64,000 bases of DNA, taken from Hyphomicrobiales bacterium. Its GTDB lineage: Bacteria > Pseudomonadota > Alphaproteobacteria > Rhizobiales > Rhizobiaceae. Positions within the stretch are counted from its first letter, which is position 1. Every line of letters starts with the position of its first letter. The stretch lies in assembly GCA_900470285.1 (NCBI GenBank), contig UCAG01000001.1, positions 186,001-250,000 on the forward strand, given 5' to 3'. The notes beneath the pieces are model-generated. The model worked only from the letters and a program-made list of their open reading frames with translations, was not told where the DNA came from and searched no databases. Below are positions 1-8,933 of this stretch, in pieces. A program made the position numbers and the translations under genes.

Positions 1-889
1 AATCACCGGCCAGCGGCAAAGCAAATTCGTAAATCTTACCGGCATGGCTCAGCTCAACATGCTGACGATGGCGCTCATGTTCCACGCGTTTCAGTATAAT
101 GAAATCGCCTTTACGGCCAACAGTTTTGACATCAGAACCGGCCGCAACAGCGGCTGCAATCGCCTGTGGTGAAAAGACATCATCCGCAAAAATAATCGCC
201 GGAGCACCTTTTGGCAGCAGCGTATCAAACAGGCGCATTTTTGCGCCGAGATAATCTTCAACCGTCGGGTGATAATCCATGTGATCGCGGCCGAGATTGG
301 TAAAGGCTGCGGCTGTCAGTTTCACACCGTCCAGACGGCGCTGATCCAGTCCATGCGATGAGGCTTCCATACAGGCATGGGTCACACCTTCATCCGCCAG
401 CTCTGCGAGAAGTTTCTGCAGCTCCACCGGATCCGGTGTTGTCAGTGAACCATATTCATTCCGTGTCGGGGAGAAAACGCCGGTTGTACCAATACTTGCG
501 GCCGCAAAACCTGCATAGGCCCAAATCTGCTGTGTAAAGGAAGCCACAGAGGTTTTACCGCTGGTACCGGTAACAGCAGTCATAATCTGCGGTTGTTTGC
601 CATAGAATGTTGCAGCAGCCATTGCCAGCGCATGGCGCGGGTCTTTGCTGCGCAGCACAGGCACAGTGATACCCTCGGCATTCATGTCTTCATCGGCCAG
701 AATTGCAACTGCACCGCGTTTGACAGCATCAGCCGCATAGGCAGAACCGTCATTTTTCACGCCTTTCAGAGCAGCAAACAAGCTACCCTTCTGTACCTTA
801 CGGGAATCGGAACTCAATCCGGAAATCTCAGTCTGTGCCACTGAGTCCGTCATATCATTTACATAGGCTGCGATATCTTGAAGTTTCAT
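1..889 (-). CDS. murE: UDP-N-acetylmuramoyl-tripeptide synthetase MurE (partial, C-terminus outside window)
   Basis: Cytoplasmic Mur ligase that adds meso-diaminopimelate to UDP-MurNAc-L-Ala-D-Glu during peptidoglycan precursor synthesis. The frame begins with ATG at 887-889 (protein start [10 protein letters not shown]) and is open to the window edge, giving 296 codons. Visible are the N-terminal domain with the SDSRKV motif (residues 27-32), the ATP-binding loop TGTSGKT (residues 107-113, Ser where many homologues have Asn), the TTPDP substrate motif, and the ASSHGL and GRDHMDYH motifs of the central ligase domain. It lies 87 bases downstream of ftsI on the same strand, the usual order in the division and cell-wall cluster, so co-transcription is likely. 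The family assignment is firm; specificity for diaminopimelate is inferred from the Gram-negative context because the C-terminal specificity motif is off the window. Confidence 0.96.
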   Translation of the reverse strand, partial: MKLQDIAAYVNDMTDSVAQTEISGLSSDSRKVQKGSLFAALKGVKNDGSAYAADAVKRGAVAILADEDMNAEGITVPVLRSKDPRHALAMAAATFYGKQPQIMTAVTGTSGKTSVASFTQQIWAYAGFAAASIGTTGVFSPTRNEYGSLTTPDPVELQKLLAELADEGVTHACMEASSHGLDQRRLDGVKLTAAAFTNLGRDHMDYHPTVEDYLGAKMRLFDTLLPKGAPAIIFADDVFSPQAIAAAVAAGSDVKTVGRKGDFIILKRVEHERHRQHVELSHAGKIYEFALPLAGD

Positions 890-976
890 GCCATTCAGAT
901 CCCGATTTTGAATTCATTTCATGTGACATAATAAGCGCTCAAGGCATTATTACGTCACATTGATCCCCTGCTCAGA

Positions 977-2791
977 TCAGTCATTTTCATAAGCTGCCAG
1001 AATTGGTGCATTATCCTGCGCAAAGTCAGGCGACACACCCAGGAATGATGCTGACCTGCGAATGATATTTGCAACCATTGGGGCAGCATTGAGTCCGGCA
1101 GTCGCAGAAAGTTTGCCTTCCTCCGGTTTTGGCTCATCAATAATGGTCAAAACCACATAAGTCGGGTCATCCATCGGGAATGCGGCAAGAAACGCGTTAA
1201 AACGGACATCTTTGGAATAACGGCCGTTGATAACCTTTTCCGCTGTACCGGTCTTACCACCGACACGATAACCCTTCACCTCAGCGCGCCGACCGGAACC
1301 GATCTCGGAATTGAGACGATAGAGATAGCGCATGTCATCGCTGGTTTTAGGTTTCAGCACCTGCGTGGCAATCGCATTGGCCTCTTCTTGTGTACGCGGT
1401 ACAAATGTCGGCGGAATAAGCTTGCCGCCATTGACCAGCGCCGCAGCGGCAACGGCCGTCTGCAACGGCGTGGTCATCATGCCATGCCCGTAGGAAATAG
1501 TAATGGAGTGCACTTTCTTCCACACGCGCGGTTCAACAGGACGCGCAACTTCCGGCAATTCGGTCTGCATTCGATCCAGCAGACCGACACGCTTCAGAAA
1601 CTCGCGATGGCCTTCAATACCAATCGCATCAACTTCTTTGCCCGAACCGATATTGGAGGAATAAATAAACACTTCCGCCAGTGTCAGCCAGCGGGCTTTA
1701 CCGTGGAAGTCCCGGATGGTCTGTCGGCCGATCGTGATCGGACGGGTCGCATCAAACTTGCTTTCCAGATTGAACTTACCCGAATCCAGCGCCATCGCCG
1801 TGGTAAAACTCTTAATCGTCGAGCCCATTTCATAAGTACCGGCAGACATCCGGTTCAGACGATCTTTTTCCAGTGCGTTAAACGGATTATTCGGATCAAA
1901 ATCCGGCACCGATGCCATAGCAACCACTTCACCGGTCTTGGCATTCAACACCACGGCTCCGGCAGCAATCGCGCGATATTTTTCAACAGCGCGTACCAGT
2001 TCGTCACGCATAATATGCTGAACGCGCAGGTCAATCGACAGGCGGAACGGCTCCAGATTGTCCGGCTGGGCAAGGCCTGCCATACGCAGATCGCTCAACC
2101 CCTGACTGTCGATATATTTTTCCATACCGGCAATGCCCTGATTGTCGATATTGACCAAACCAAGAATATGGGAAGCGGTCGGGCCACCCGGATAGAAACG
2201 GGATTTCTCAGTGCGGAACCCGATGCCCGGCACGCCCAGTGCCATGATCTGGCTCTGCTGGCGTGGTGTCAGGCCACGCTGAATCCATACGAAACCTGCA
2301 CCGCTCTTCAGGCGGCGATAGGTACTTTCCCAGTCAAGATTAGGCAGAACCGTTGCCAGCAGCTCCAGAGTTTCGTCCGGATCGGCAATCTTTTTCGGCT
2401 CAGCATAGAGCGAAGCTGTTTTGATATCAGTCGCCAGCACTTCGCCGTTGCGGTCAAGAATATCCGGCCGTGCTGCAAGCGTGCTGGCCGCACCAGCACG
2501 ATAACCTTCATTATCGCCACCCTGCATACCGTAATAAACGAGACGGCCGCCAATCACCGCATAAATACCGACAAAGCAGGAAATCGCCATAATCAGACGA
2601 TTACGCGCGCGGTTTCCATGTTTTTTACGGTTTCCGGCAAAGGCAACACTGTCATTAAGCGGAGACGTGGCAATGCCGCGCTCACTCTCAAGCGCGGCAC
2701 TGTCAAATTCAGGTGCCTGCCCCAGAACCGGAGCATCATCTGATGAGGATTTTTTGTTTTTACGCCGGAACCAGCTGCTTTTTCCGCTCAT
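977..2791 (-). CDS. ftsI: Division-specific peptidoglycan transpeptidase FtsI (PBP3)
   Basis: Class B penicillin-binding protein that cross-links septal peptidoglycan as part of the divisome (with FtsW, FtsL, FtsB and FtsQ). The protein has 604 residues, with a basic cytoplasmic N-terminus, one membrane segment at about residues 64-88, a PBP dimerisation domain at about 105-240 and a transpeptidase domain at about 275-585. The three active-site motifs are visible: S324-T-I-K327, S378-S-N380 and K513-T-G515. Its ATG overlaps the ftsL stop by four bases, which implies translational coupling. The N-terminal tail before the membrane segment is about 60 residues, longer than in E. coli FtsI, a common feature of alphaproteobacterial homologues. 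murE follows downstream. The identity is clear from motifs and gene order. Confidence 0.97.
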   Translation of the reverse strand: MSGKSSWFRRKNKKSSSDDAPVLGQAPEFDSAALESERGIATSPLNDSVAFAGNRKKHGNRARNRLIMAISCFVGIYAVIGGRLVYYGMQGGDNEGYRAGAASTLAARPDILDRNGEVLATDIKTASLYAEPKKIADPDETLELLATVLPNLDWESTYRRLKSGAGFVWIQRGLTPRQQSQIMALGVPGIGFRTEKSRFYPGGPTASHILGLVNIDNQGIAGMEKYIDSQGLSDLRMAGLAQPDNLEPFRLSIDLRVQHIMRDELVRAVEKYRAIAAGAVVLNAKTGEVVAMASVPDFDPNNPFNALEKDRLNRMSAGTYEMGSTIKSFTTAMALDSGKFNLESKFDATRPITIGRQTIRDFHGKARWLTLAEVFIYSSNIGSGKEVDAIGIEGHREFLKRVGLLDRMQTELPEVARPVEPRVWKKVHSITISYGHGMMTTPLQTAVAAAALVNGGKLIPPTFVPRTQEEANAIATQVLKPKTSDDMRYLYRLNSEIGSGRRAEVKGYRVGGKTGTAEKVINGRYSKDVRFNAFLAAFPMDDPTYVVLTIIDEPKPEEGKLSATAGLNAAPMVANIIRRSASFLGVSPDFAQDNAPILAAYEND

Positions 2792-3225
2792 GGCCGCACT
2801 CCCGGAACCACAACACGCATCGGTGCCGCATTTGAAACCGCACCGGCCGGCGCAGTTTGCGCAACACTGCCTGTGCTCATCGTATCAACAGATGCAATCA
2901 GATCGGCACTGCCGCCGATCAGTTTTTCAATATCATCAGCCTGTTTCATCGGAATATCATCGAACAGACCGATCTGCGTCACATCAACCGGCTGCAATTT
3001 CAGCTGTGACTGATAAATATCGGACAGACGCTGCAAACGGTTCGGCTGGGTCATCAGGCTCCAGTCGGCTTTCAGCAGATTGATTGTGTCTTTTTCAAAG
3101 GCAATCTGACGCTGAATTTTCTTGATCTCAACCACCTGCTTTTCAGCATCATGTTTGATCTTATAGGTCACGGTTGCCGCCACCAGCATGACTGCGATCA
3201 ATATAATATCTATAGTTCGCATCAT
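2788..3225 (-). CDS. ftsL: Cell division protein FtsL
   Basis: Small bitopic divisome protein that bridges FtsB/FtsQ to the septal synthase FtsWI. The 145-residue product has a very short N-terminal tail, one membrane helix at about residues 4-22 ([17 protein letters not shown]) and then a periplasmic heptad-like region with the [15 protein letters not shown] signature typical of alphaproteobacterial FtsL. The C-terminal 50 residues are low in complexity (Ala/Val/Pro). It overlaps rsmH at its start and ftsI at its end by four bases each. FtsL proteins are weakly conserved, so the call rests as much on position between rsmH and ftsI as on the helix plus coiled-coil layout. Confidence 0.92.
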   Translation of the reverse strand: MMRTIDIILIAVMLVAATVTYKIKHDAEKQVVEIKKIQRQIAFEKDTINLLKADWSLMTQPNRLQRLSDIYQSQLKLQPVDVTQIGLFDDIPMKQADDIEKLIGGSADLIASVDTMSTGSVAQTAPAGAVSNAAPMRVVVPGVRP

Positions 3226-4316
3226 GATGATTTCCTCTTCGCATTATCAGTTTCTGGCAGAACAGGCAGGGTTGGCAGTCCGAAAATACTGTAATCCGCT
3301 TTAAGCGGCGGATATTCTGTGCGGATACCGGCGCGCAGCTTGGCCGAACGCGCGCGCGGATTGCGCTCCGCCTCTTCCTCGCTGGCACCCACCGCACCTT
3401 TGACTGCAGGCGCGAAGCTGCCGTGACGCATATGCGCTTCCGGCAAATGACGCGAACCGCCGCCGCCGCCCGCACGATCTGCAAAAAAGCGTTTCACAAT
3501 ACGGTCTTCCAATGAATGGAATGTCACAACAACCAGACGGCCGCCCGGCTTCAGCGAACGTTCTGCGGCAATCAATGCACGCGCCAGTTCCCCCAGTTCG
3601 TCATTCACATAAATACGCAGTGCCTGAAAAACGCGGGTCGCCGGATGAATACGGTCTTTCGGATGGCGCCCGACCAGCATTTCAATCGCATTGGCAAGAT
3701 CACGGGTGCGACTGAAAGGTTCACTTTCACGGCGTTTTTCGATCATGCGCGCAATGCGTCCGGCATGACGTTCCTCACCGAGAAAATTAAAGATGCGCGC
3801 CAGATCGCCCATTTTATACTGGTTGACCACATCAGCGGCGCTCAGGCCCTGCGAGGACATGCGCATATCCAGCGGCCCGTCTTTCTGGAAAGAAAAACCG
3901 CGATCCGCCTCATCAATCTGCATCGAGGAAACACCGATATCCAGTACAACACCGTCAGGCTGCACATCGCTCAGCACATCTTCCATCTGGGAAAACCGTG
4001 CCTGCACCAGACGCAAACGTCCCTGATATTCTGCAACCACCGCCTGTCCGGCAGCAATTGCATTCGGGTCGCGGTCAATGGCCAGAACTTCGGCACCGGT
4101 TTTGAGAATTCGTTTTGTGTAACCGCCCGCGCCGAAGGTGCCGTCCACATAGAGTTTACCGGCTTCAGGCTGCAAAGCACTGACAACCTCTTCCAGCATA
4201 ACCGGAATATGACGGGAATAGTCTTCATGCTCAGATGCGCCCGCCTGTGTATCAGCGTGCGGTGTCAGTTTGTCTGCCTGCGCTTCCGGAACCATAATTT
4301 CCTTCGGTCCTGTCAT
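3222..4316 (-). CDS. rsmH: 16S rRNA (cytosine1402-N4)-methyltransferase RsmH (MraW)
   Basis: S-adenosylmethionine-dependent enzyme that methylates N4 of C1402 in 16S rRNA at the P site. The 364-residue protein shows the family start HIPVMLEEV near residue 38, the SAM-binding motif [11 protein letters not shown], a DRDPNA motif, the GVSSMQID segment, and the C-terminal [16 protein letters not shown] block. The N-terminal 35 residues are an extension without recognisable features, so a later start such as Met8 is possible. It is the first gene of the visible dcw operon. Normally mraZ precedes it in this order; none is detectable in the 550 bases upstream. An AAGAAAG stretch before the ATG is the likely ribosome-binding site. 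Confidence 0.96.
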   Translation of the reverse strand: MTGPKEIMVPEAQADKLTPHADTQAGASEHEDYSRHIPVMLEEVVSALQPEAGKLYVDGTFGAGGYTKRILKTGAEVLAIDRDPNAIAAGQAVVAEYQGRLRLVQARFSQMEDVLSDVQPDGVVLDIGVSSMQIDEADRGFSFQKDGPLDMRMSSQGLSAADVVNQYKMGDLARIFNFLGEERHAGRIARMIEKRRESEPFSRTRDLANAIEMLVGRHPKDRIHPATRVFQALRIYVNDELGELARALIAAERSLKPGGRLVVVTFHSLEDRIVKRFFADRAGGGGGSRHLPEAHMRHGSFAPAVKGAVGASEEEAERNPRARSAKLRAGIRTEYPPLKADYSIFGLPTLPVLPETDNAKRKSS

Positions 4317-4698
4317 TGTATTGCTTTCTTCAGCGGACCCTGCGTGAGAACGGCAGATCCTTGCGTGCCAACGGGTAAACCGCGGCTGCAGATTTCAGCA
4401 TTTTGCATACCGGCCAATGCCGGATGCAGCACAAAATGTCTGGAAACTGAACAAAGTCTGGACGCAACAAACTGCATTAAGAAATACCACCGGGGTAAGG
4501 TAGGCGTCAACGCAGGTGCAAAAACCGCTCCGAACGTTGCCATATTATCGATTTTTGCGATTGCGCAGCCGGCCGGACACGCAATACGCCGTGAATAAAT
4601 TTATCCAATATTAATATTAAGGAAGGGTTATTATACGAGCGCAGTTATGATTTATCAGCGGTTAAAATGACGCTTTCTATGTCGTTCAGTTCACCGCC

Positions 4699-4846
4699 AG
4701 AGCATGTCGCGTTTAATCGAATTCATAGCAGTCGCTCTAACCGTTTGTTGTACGCATGTCTTTATCCCATCGAAGCGGGAATAGAAATCAGTCCAGCGAA
4801 CTGATTTCCCCGCACAGGCGGTGCCCGTTTTTGGAGGACATGCTCT
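4699..4846. repeat. Palindromic intergenic element, 148 bp, with 10-bp terminal inverted repeats
   Basis: AGAGCATGTC at 4699-4708 is the exact reverse complement of GACATGCTCT at 4837-4846. The inner 95 bases (4752-4846, including CATCGAAGCGGGA and the CAG-N7-CTG palindrome) align with 56844-56938 elsewhere in the window. There is no coding capacity. It sits between rsmH and rnpB, in the space where mraZ would be expected. The rest of 4317-4698 shows no gene or clear regulatory site. Interpreted as a dispersed, possibly non-autonomous, palindromic repeat. Confidence 0.7.
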
Positions 4847-4864
4847 ATAATTTCAAACAGATTT

Positions 4865-5275
4865 GTCAGCCGGTCTGTAAGCCGGGTTCTGTATGGCCGG
4901 ACTGTTTCCAGCCCGACGCGGCAGCCATTCATCTGGGACGGATGTCGCCACCCGCCTCTTGCAACCCACCCGGACGGCTATCCGGAAACCGATTACCAGA
5001 CCGAAGCCTGATGCGCCGTCCCTATTCGGTCTTGCTCCCGATGGGGTTTACCGTGCCACTCCCGTTACCGGCAGCGCGGTGGGCTCTTACCCCACCCTTT
5101 CACCCTTACCTGCCCGATGTCCCGAAGGACAATGGCAGGCGGTCTGCTCTCTGTTGCACTTTCCCTGAGGTCACCCTCGCCGGGCGTTACCCGGCATCGT
5201 GTTTCCATGGAGCCCGGACTTTCCTCACTTGCCACCTTTCGGTATTGAACAAGCGCGGCTGCCCGACCGGCTGAC
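4865..5275 (-). ncRNA. rnpB: RNase P RNA (bacterial type A)
   Basis: Catalytic RNA of RNase P, which removes 5' leaders from tRNA precursors. On the minus strand the transcript starts GUCAGCCGGUC, which pairs perfectly with GACCGGCUGAC at the 3' end to make helix P1, fixing both ends. Shortly after the 5' end is the universal GAGGAAAGUCCGGGCUCC core, and near the 3' end is the ACAGAACCCGGCUUACAG segment. The length of about 411 nt is normal for type A. A consensus-like promoter lies directly upstream (5281-5310). Confidence 0.97.
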
Positions 5276-5280
5276 ATGCG

Positions 5281-5310
5281 TCTATAGGCTTGATCTGCCA
5301 TAAAACGCAA
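5281..5310 (-). promoter_or_regulatory. Probable sigma-70 promoter of rnpB
   Basis: Read on the minus strand: -35 TTGCGT (5305-5310), 18-base spacer, -10 TATAGA (5281-5286), then five bases to the G that begins helix P1 of the RNase P RNA at 5275. Spacing and position fit the mature 5' end. Confidence 0.65.
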
Positions 5311-5311
5311 T

Positions 5312-5350
5312 AAAAAAGCTGGGTTCCGGCAACGGAAACCCAGCTTTTGT
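5312..5350 (-). terminator. Rho-independent terminator
   Basis: Near-perfect hairpin (AAAGCTGGGTTTCCG on the minus strand, a short TTGC loop, CGGAACCCAGCTTT) followed on the minus strand by TTTTTTATT. It isolates rnpB from the transglycosylase gene upstream on the same strand. Confidence 0.85.
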
Positions 5351-5489
5351 ACAAAATCTCAGCCCTGCTGTGTAAGGGCTGTTTAGATTTAGGTTATGGC
5401 GTACAAATTGTCCCGCCAGAGCCTGAATATAAACAGGCATAGAGCATTTGCAGTTAACTGACTTCAGTTAACGGTCGCAATTGCGCATC

Positions 5490-6191
5490 TTAGAATGAAC
5501 GCATGAAGTCTTTAACATTGCTGCAATATTTTGCAGATGTCGGATTCATACGCTTGGCGCCGTGACCGGCATTATATTTGAGGATTGTGCCGCAGGTTGA
5601 ACCACCGCCGAGCTTCTGTGCCTGTGCAAGATATTTCATGCCATATTGCACATTGGTTGCCGGATCATACAAACCTTTTGCCGAACCGGTATAACCAAGA
5701 CCGCGTGCAGTACCAAGCTTGATCTGCATCAGGCCGATTTCACCGGCGCTGCCGCGAACATGGGGCTGATAATTGCTTTCATGACGTACAACCGCATGAG
5801 CCAGCGCCAGCGGAACACCATAAGAAGAGGCATAACGGGCAATGATGCCGGAATAAGGCTTGCCTGATTTGTCTGTCTGCGCCTGCTTGGTTTCTGCTTT
5901 ACCGCTGATCTGTTTATTCAGATCAATGCGGGTGCGAGCGGAACGGCGCTCAATAACCGGCATTTTGGCAGTACCGGAAGCCTGTTTCTGATAGGCCGTA
6001 CGACTGGCATCAGACTTGTTTTTACCCGCTTCACTCTTTTTTGCAGCAGTTTTTTCTGAAGCTTCTTTTTTCGCTTTCAGGATGTCTACAAGATTTGTTT
6101 TTTCAAGTACCGGTGCACTCATGGCTGGTGTCAGACCGAACGAAACCACCGCCCCACTGAGAGCGCATAAAAATCCAATTTTTTTAATCAT
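5490..6191 (-). CDS. Secreted SLT-domain lytic transglycosylase
   Basis: Peptidoglycan-cleaving enzyme of the soluble lytic transglycosylase (GH23) type. Starting at the ATG at 6189-6191, the 233-residue protein has a Sec signal peptide (MIKKIGFLCALSG and so on, cleavage near PAMSA), a Lys/Ala/Ser-rich linker to about residue 115, and a compact SLT domain at about 120-230. The catalytic Glu lies in HAVVRHESNYQPHVRG, followed by GEIGLMQI and the LKYNAGHG motif. An in-frame ATG 54 bases upstream would add 18 basic residues before the signal peptide and is less likely. The short domain and basic linker resemble rhizobial transglycosylases that help insert envelope-spanning structures, but no partner locus is adjacent. 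Confidence 0.9.
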   Translation of the reverse strand: MIKKIGFLCALSGAVVSFGLTPAMSAPVLEKTNLVDILKAKKEASEKTAAKKSEAGKNKSDASRTAYQKQASGTAKMPVIERRSARTRIDLNKQISGKAETKQAQTDKSGKPYSGIIARYASSYGVPLALAHAVVRHESNYQPHVRGSAGEIGLMQIKLGTARGLGYTGSAKGLYDPATNVQYGMKYLAQAQKLGGGSTCGTILKYNAGHGAKRMNPTSAKYCSNVKDFMRSF

Positions 6192-6434
6192 AAACCTTAA
6201 CCGTTGGAACTGTTGCATAATCCGTCGAAAGGTTTTGCAAGACATGCAAAACCAGCTTTCAACGCCCTTCCTTCTGGGAAACAGTCCGCCCCATCACCAG
6301 ACTTGCTCAAGGAAATTGAGGTTGTATCTGACGGGGAAATGCAGCCGAAGATTGTCGTCACAAATCACAGTTTACTAAAAACTGTAACAATTGCGGAATT
6401 TTCTTAGCTGTTAACGATAAGGTTTTTATAAAAA

Positions 6435-7271
6435 TCAGCTGGTTACGGTTTCACGTAAATTCATCGAAATCAGCCTGTGCAGTGTCTCAATTGTTGAGAT
6501 ATCCGCCACACCATCAATCTGTTTTGGACGAAAATGGCGCTGAAATGCGCTCATTACCACTTTGGTCCGCTCGTTAAACTCGCCGTTGATGGCGATATCA
6601 TAACCATACATAGCCAGCATGGACTGCAAGGCCTCCACCGGCTGCCCCTGATCTCCCATGGCAAAAAATCTCCCGCCACGGATTGGCGCCGGCTCAACCC
6701 AATGACCGATCCCCGCTTTAAACAGGTCCTCCCACGGAAAATTCTCGCCCGGATCAATCTTACGTTCCGGTGCAATATCCGAATGGGCAAGCACATTCTC
6801 CGGCGCAATATTATAGCGTTCGCAAATAGAGCGGCAGAGAGAGATAACAGATGAAATCTGCACATCAGGAAAAGGCGGAAAATTCTCCAGAACACCCGGA
6901 TTGACGATCTCGATACCGATAGATGCGGAATTGATATCCCGCTCGCCTTTCCAGCAGCTGTTACCCGCATGCCATGCGCGTTCGCTCTCCGCGACCATCT
7001 GCACAACCTGACCATCTTCATGCACGAGATAATGTGCCGAGACCTCTCGTTCAGGGCATTTGAGAATATCCAGCGCCTCCTGCGCGGTCGCAAGCCCCGT
7101 ATAATGCAGGATCAGAAAGCGCGGTTCTTTGCCGTCTTTACGCGGACCAAAATTGGCAGATGCATCGATAACAGCGCCCTCATAGTCCGCTTTGCTCAGC
7201 AAGGCGCGCGGAGCTGCCTGATTGTTCTGCGCCAAACCGGCTTCCGGTGTTGAATTATCCTGCATAGTCAT
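6435..7271 (-). CDS. N-acetylmuramoyl-L-alanine amidase, AmpD family, with peptidoglycan-binding domain
   Basis: Zinc amidase of the Amidase_2/AmpD fold that removes the peptide from muropeptides. From the ATG at 7269-7271 the product has 278 residues. The amidase domain spans about 45-195, with the zinc ligands expected in FLILHYTG and NVLAHSDIAPERKIDPG and the SIGIEIVNPG core. A C-terminal PG_binding_1-like helical domain (about 210-275, DGVADISTIETLHRL) follows. There is no signal peptide, which fits cytoplasmic muropeptide recycling. The start lies inside the end of the DjlA-like gene (17-base overlap), which suggests coupled translation. It may be the AmpD-type recycling enzyme or a related AmiD-like amidase; the family call is firm, the symbol is left open. 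Confidence 0.92.
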   Translation of the reverse strand: MTMQDNSTPEAGLAQNNQAAPRALLSKADYEGAVIDASANFGPRKDGKEPRFLILHYTGLATAQEALDILKCPEREVSAHYLVHEDGQVVQMVAESERAWHAGNSCWKGERDINSASIGIEIVNPGVLENFPPFPDVQISSVISLCRSICERYNIAPENVLAHSDIAPERKIDPGENFPWEDLFKAGIGHWVEPAPIRGGRFFAMGDQGQPVEALQSMLAMYGYDIAINGEFNERTKVVMSAFQRHFRPKQIDGVADISTIETLHRLISMNLRETVTS

Positions 7272-7992
7272 GCTGACCCAGTTGTTTCTCAAGTGTCGCC
7301 CATGCTGCATTGATCGCAGCCAGACGGTGATTGGCTATTTTCTGAAATTCATAAGGCATACCGCGGGCGATCACCAGATCCGGATGGTTTTGACGCACAA
7401 GTTTGCGATAATGCTGCTTGGCCTCGGTATATCCTACTCCGCGCGTCAAACCCAGAACAGCATAAGGATCGGAGGGGCCGAGATTGACATGCCTTCCGGC
7501 GATCAGCAAAAACTCGTCTTCCTCAATACCAAAAATTTCAGCTACACGCCGCAGGAACTGCATTTCCTTATCGTGTACATAGCCATCGGCTTTGGCAATA
7601 TAGAACAAACCGTCGAGAACATCGGAAAGCGCACCGCAAGGCTCATCCGCTCCGTTTTGCTGCGAGGAACGACACAGTGAAGCAATTTGACGGGCATAGC
7701 TCTCAAAACCGGCCACATCCTGTTTGGCAAGATTATACAGCCTTGAGACGTGATCCGCCTCTTTTTCCGGCACTTCAAAAATATCCTGAAAAGCCCGTAC
7801 TTCGTGCTGTGAGACAATACCATCAGCTTTGGCCATTTTGGCAGACAGCGCGATCATAGCGATGGAAAAAGCAACGCGACGGCGTGTTTCCGCATCACCC
7901 TCAAAATAGGTGCGGACGGCTTCAATCACTCCGGAAAACGCACTGTAAGCCGTCTGCGTTAAAAAATCAGCGATACTGGACCAAATCGACAT
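7255..7992 (-). CDS. djlA: DjlA-like J-domain co-chaperone with TerB domain
   Basis: DnaK co-chaperone of the DjlA type. The 245-residue protein has an N-terminal hydrophobic or amphipathic stretch, a TerB-like helical domain at about 25-150 (ALSAKMAKADGIVSQHEV and FYIAKADGYVHDKE repeats with the KADG signature), and a C-terminal J domain at about 175-240 with DPYAVLGL and the obligatory HPD tripeptide (NHPDLV). The order TerB then J is diagnostic of DjlA. It overlaps the amidase gene downstream. In E. coli DjlA is tied to envelope stress; its coupling here to a cell-wall amidase gene is consistent with an envelope role, though that is inference. Confidence 0.9.
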   Translation of the reverse strand: MSIWSSIADFLTQTAYSAFSGVIEAVRTYFEGDAETRRRVAFSIAMIALSAKMAKADGIVSQHEVRAFQDIFEVPEKEADHVSRLYNLAKQDVAGFESYARQIASLCRSSQQNGADEPCGALSDVLDGLFYIAKADGYVHDKEMQFLRRVAEIFGIEEDEFLLIAGRHVNLGPSDPYAVLGLTRGVGYTEAKQHYRKLVRQNHPDLVIARGMPYEFQKIANHRLAAINAAWATLEKQLGQHDYAG

Positions 7993-8191
7993 AAGCTTAT
8001 GTAATTCAAAACAACTCTGATGAAAACCATCAAGCGCGAAGAGTTGAATGAAATTCAGCCGACATTGCTTATGGTCAATACCGGAACACTACGAGCCTTG
8101 CCCGGAACGAGGCGTGTAAAAGCATAAAGCAGAGAACATTTCCGGCAATTCACACCAAACCTGAAATGCTCTTATAGTCTTACATCCAGGC

Positions 8192-8617
8192 TTACATGGA
8201 CTTTGCAGATGACTGTTCCGTGCGCATCTGACTTTCCATGCGCACACGTACAAAATCTTCTGCAGTTTTTTTAGCTGCCGCAGCCTGATCTGACGTCTGA
8301 CCGACACTCAAAGCAGTTTTCTCCGCATCATCACCGGCTTTTTGCACTGCAACCCTCACATCTTCTTCCGTGAGCGGTTTCTTCAGCTCCGGTAAAAGCA
8401 CAGCAGGACCTGCAACACTGTTCTGCGACGCTTTGGCATCAATTTCAGCCAGTTCCTGATCGGCCTTTGACTGCAATTCCTGCTCCGAATGAGCAATTAC
8501 GGCTGCAACACTGTCAGTCTGTTTTTCTGCGGTCTTGTCATGCGTCAAAAATCCGCCGGAAAAGACCAGACCGGTCAGCACACCGACAGCAAGGATAAAA
8601 GCCAGCAGACGATACAT
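8192..8617 (-). CDS. Hypothetical secreted or membrane-anchored protein, 141 aa
   Basis: Not recognised. Begins with a hydrophobic segment (MYRLLAFILAVGVLTGLVFSG) that could be a signal peptide or an N-terminal anchor. The rest is highly charged, rich in Ala, Glu, Gln and Lys and likely helical (HSEQELQSKADQELAEIDAK; DDAEKTALSVGQTSDQAAAA), ending with a Gln/Ser-rich tail. No catalytic motif is visible. GAGG (8619-8622 on the plus strand as CCTC) just ahead of the ATG supports translation. The 199 bases between this gene and the DjlA-like gene upstream hold no gene. Confidence 0.75.
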   Translation of the reverse strand: MYRLLAFILAVGVLTGLVFSGGFLTHDKTAEKQTDSVAAVIAHSEQELQSKADQELAEIDAKASQNSVAGPAVLLPELKKPLTEEDVRVAVQKAGDDAEKTALSVGQTSDQAAAAKKTAEDFVRVRMESQMRTEQSSAKSM

Positions 8618-8933
8618 TTGACCTCCTCAGCCACCTTCACCAAGGCGCTTACAATCTCTCAGTTAATGCCGGAAATATTTAATTGTTCCGCTTTTTATTC
8701 CGGTAATTATGACAGTATTCCTGTTAAACCTGTATAAGTTATGACCCTGCCAATCAAAAAATATTTATAAATCAAATAGTTTGGCACAGGACATTGACCA
8801 TCTGAGAAAAGATGCGTCTGTCTTCATTCCGTTTTCGGCAAAAATTATCATTGTCCCTCTAAAGGAAAAATTTAACCTTTTGAAGTAAGAAAGCATTCAT
8901 GATTTCCCTGTGATTATTGTGAGATGATACCCG
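8618..8933. other. Intergenic region between divergent genes
   Basis: AT-rich 316-base spacer between the 141-aa gene on the minus strand and the GH25 gene on the plus strand. It must hold both promoters, but no site matches a consensus well enough to call. No RNA or open frame of note was seen. Confidence 0.5.

Noticed and set aside
1388-2743. Long open frame on the plus strand, antisense to ftsI (about 450 codons)
   Set aside because: Product is rich in His, Arg and Cys without any family resemblance, fully within ftsI, with no ribosome-binding site. A compositional shadow.
4313-4543. Possible remnant of mraZ upstream of rsmH
   Set aside because: The 76-codon frame has no SpoVT/AbrB-like pattern and no similarity to MraZ.
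4756-5274. Plus-strand open frame of 172 codons over the RNase P region
   Set aside because: The sequence is clearly the RNase P RNA on the other strand.
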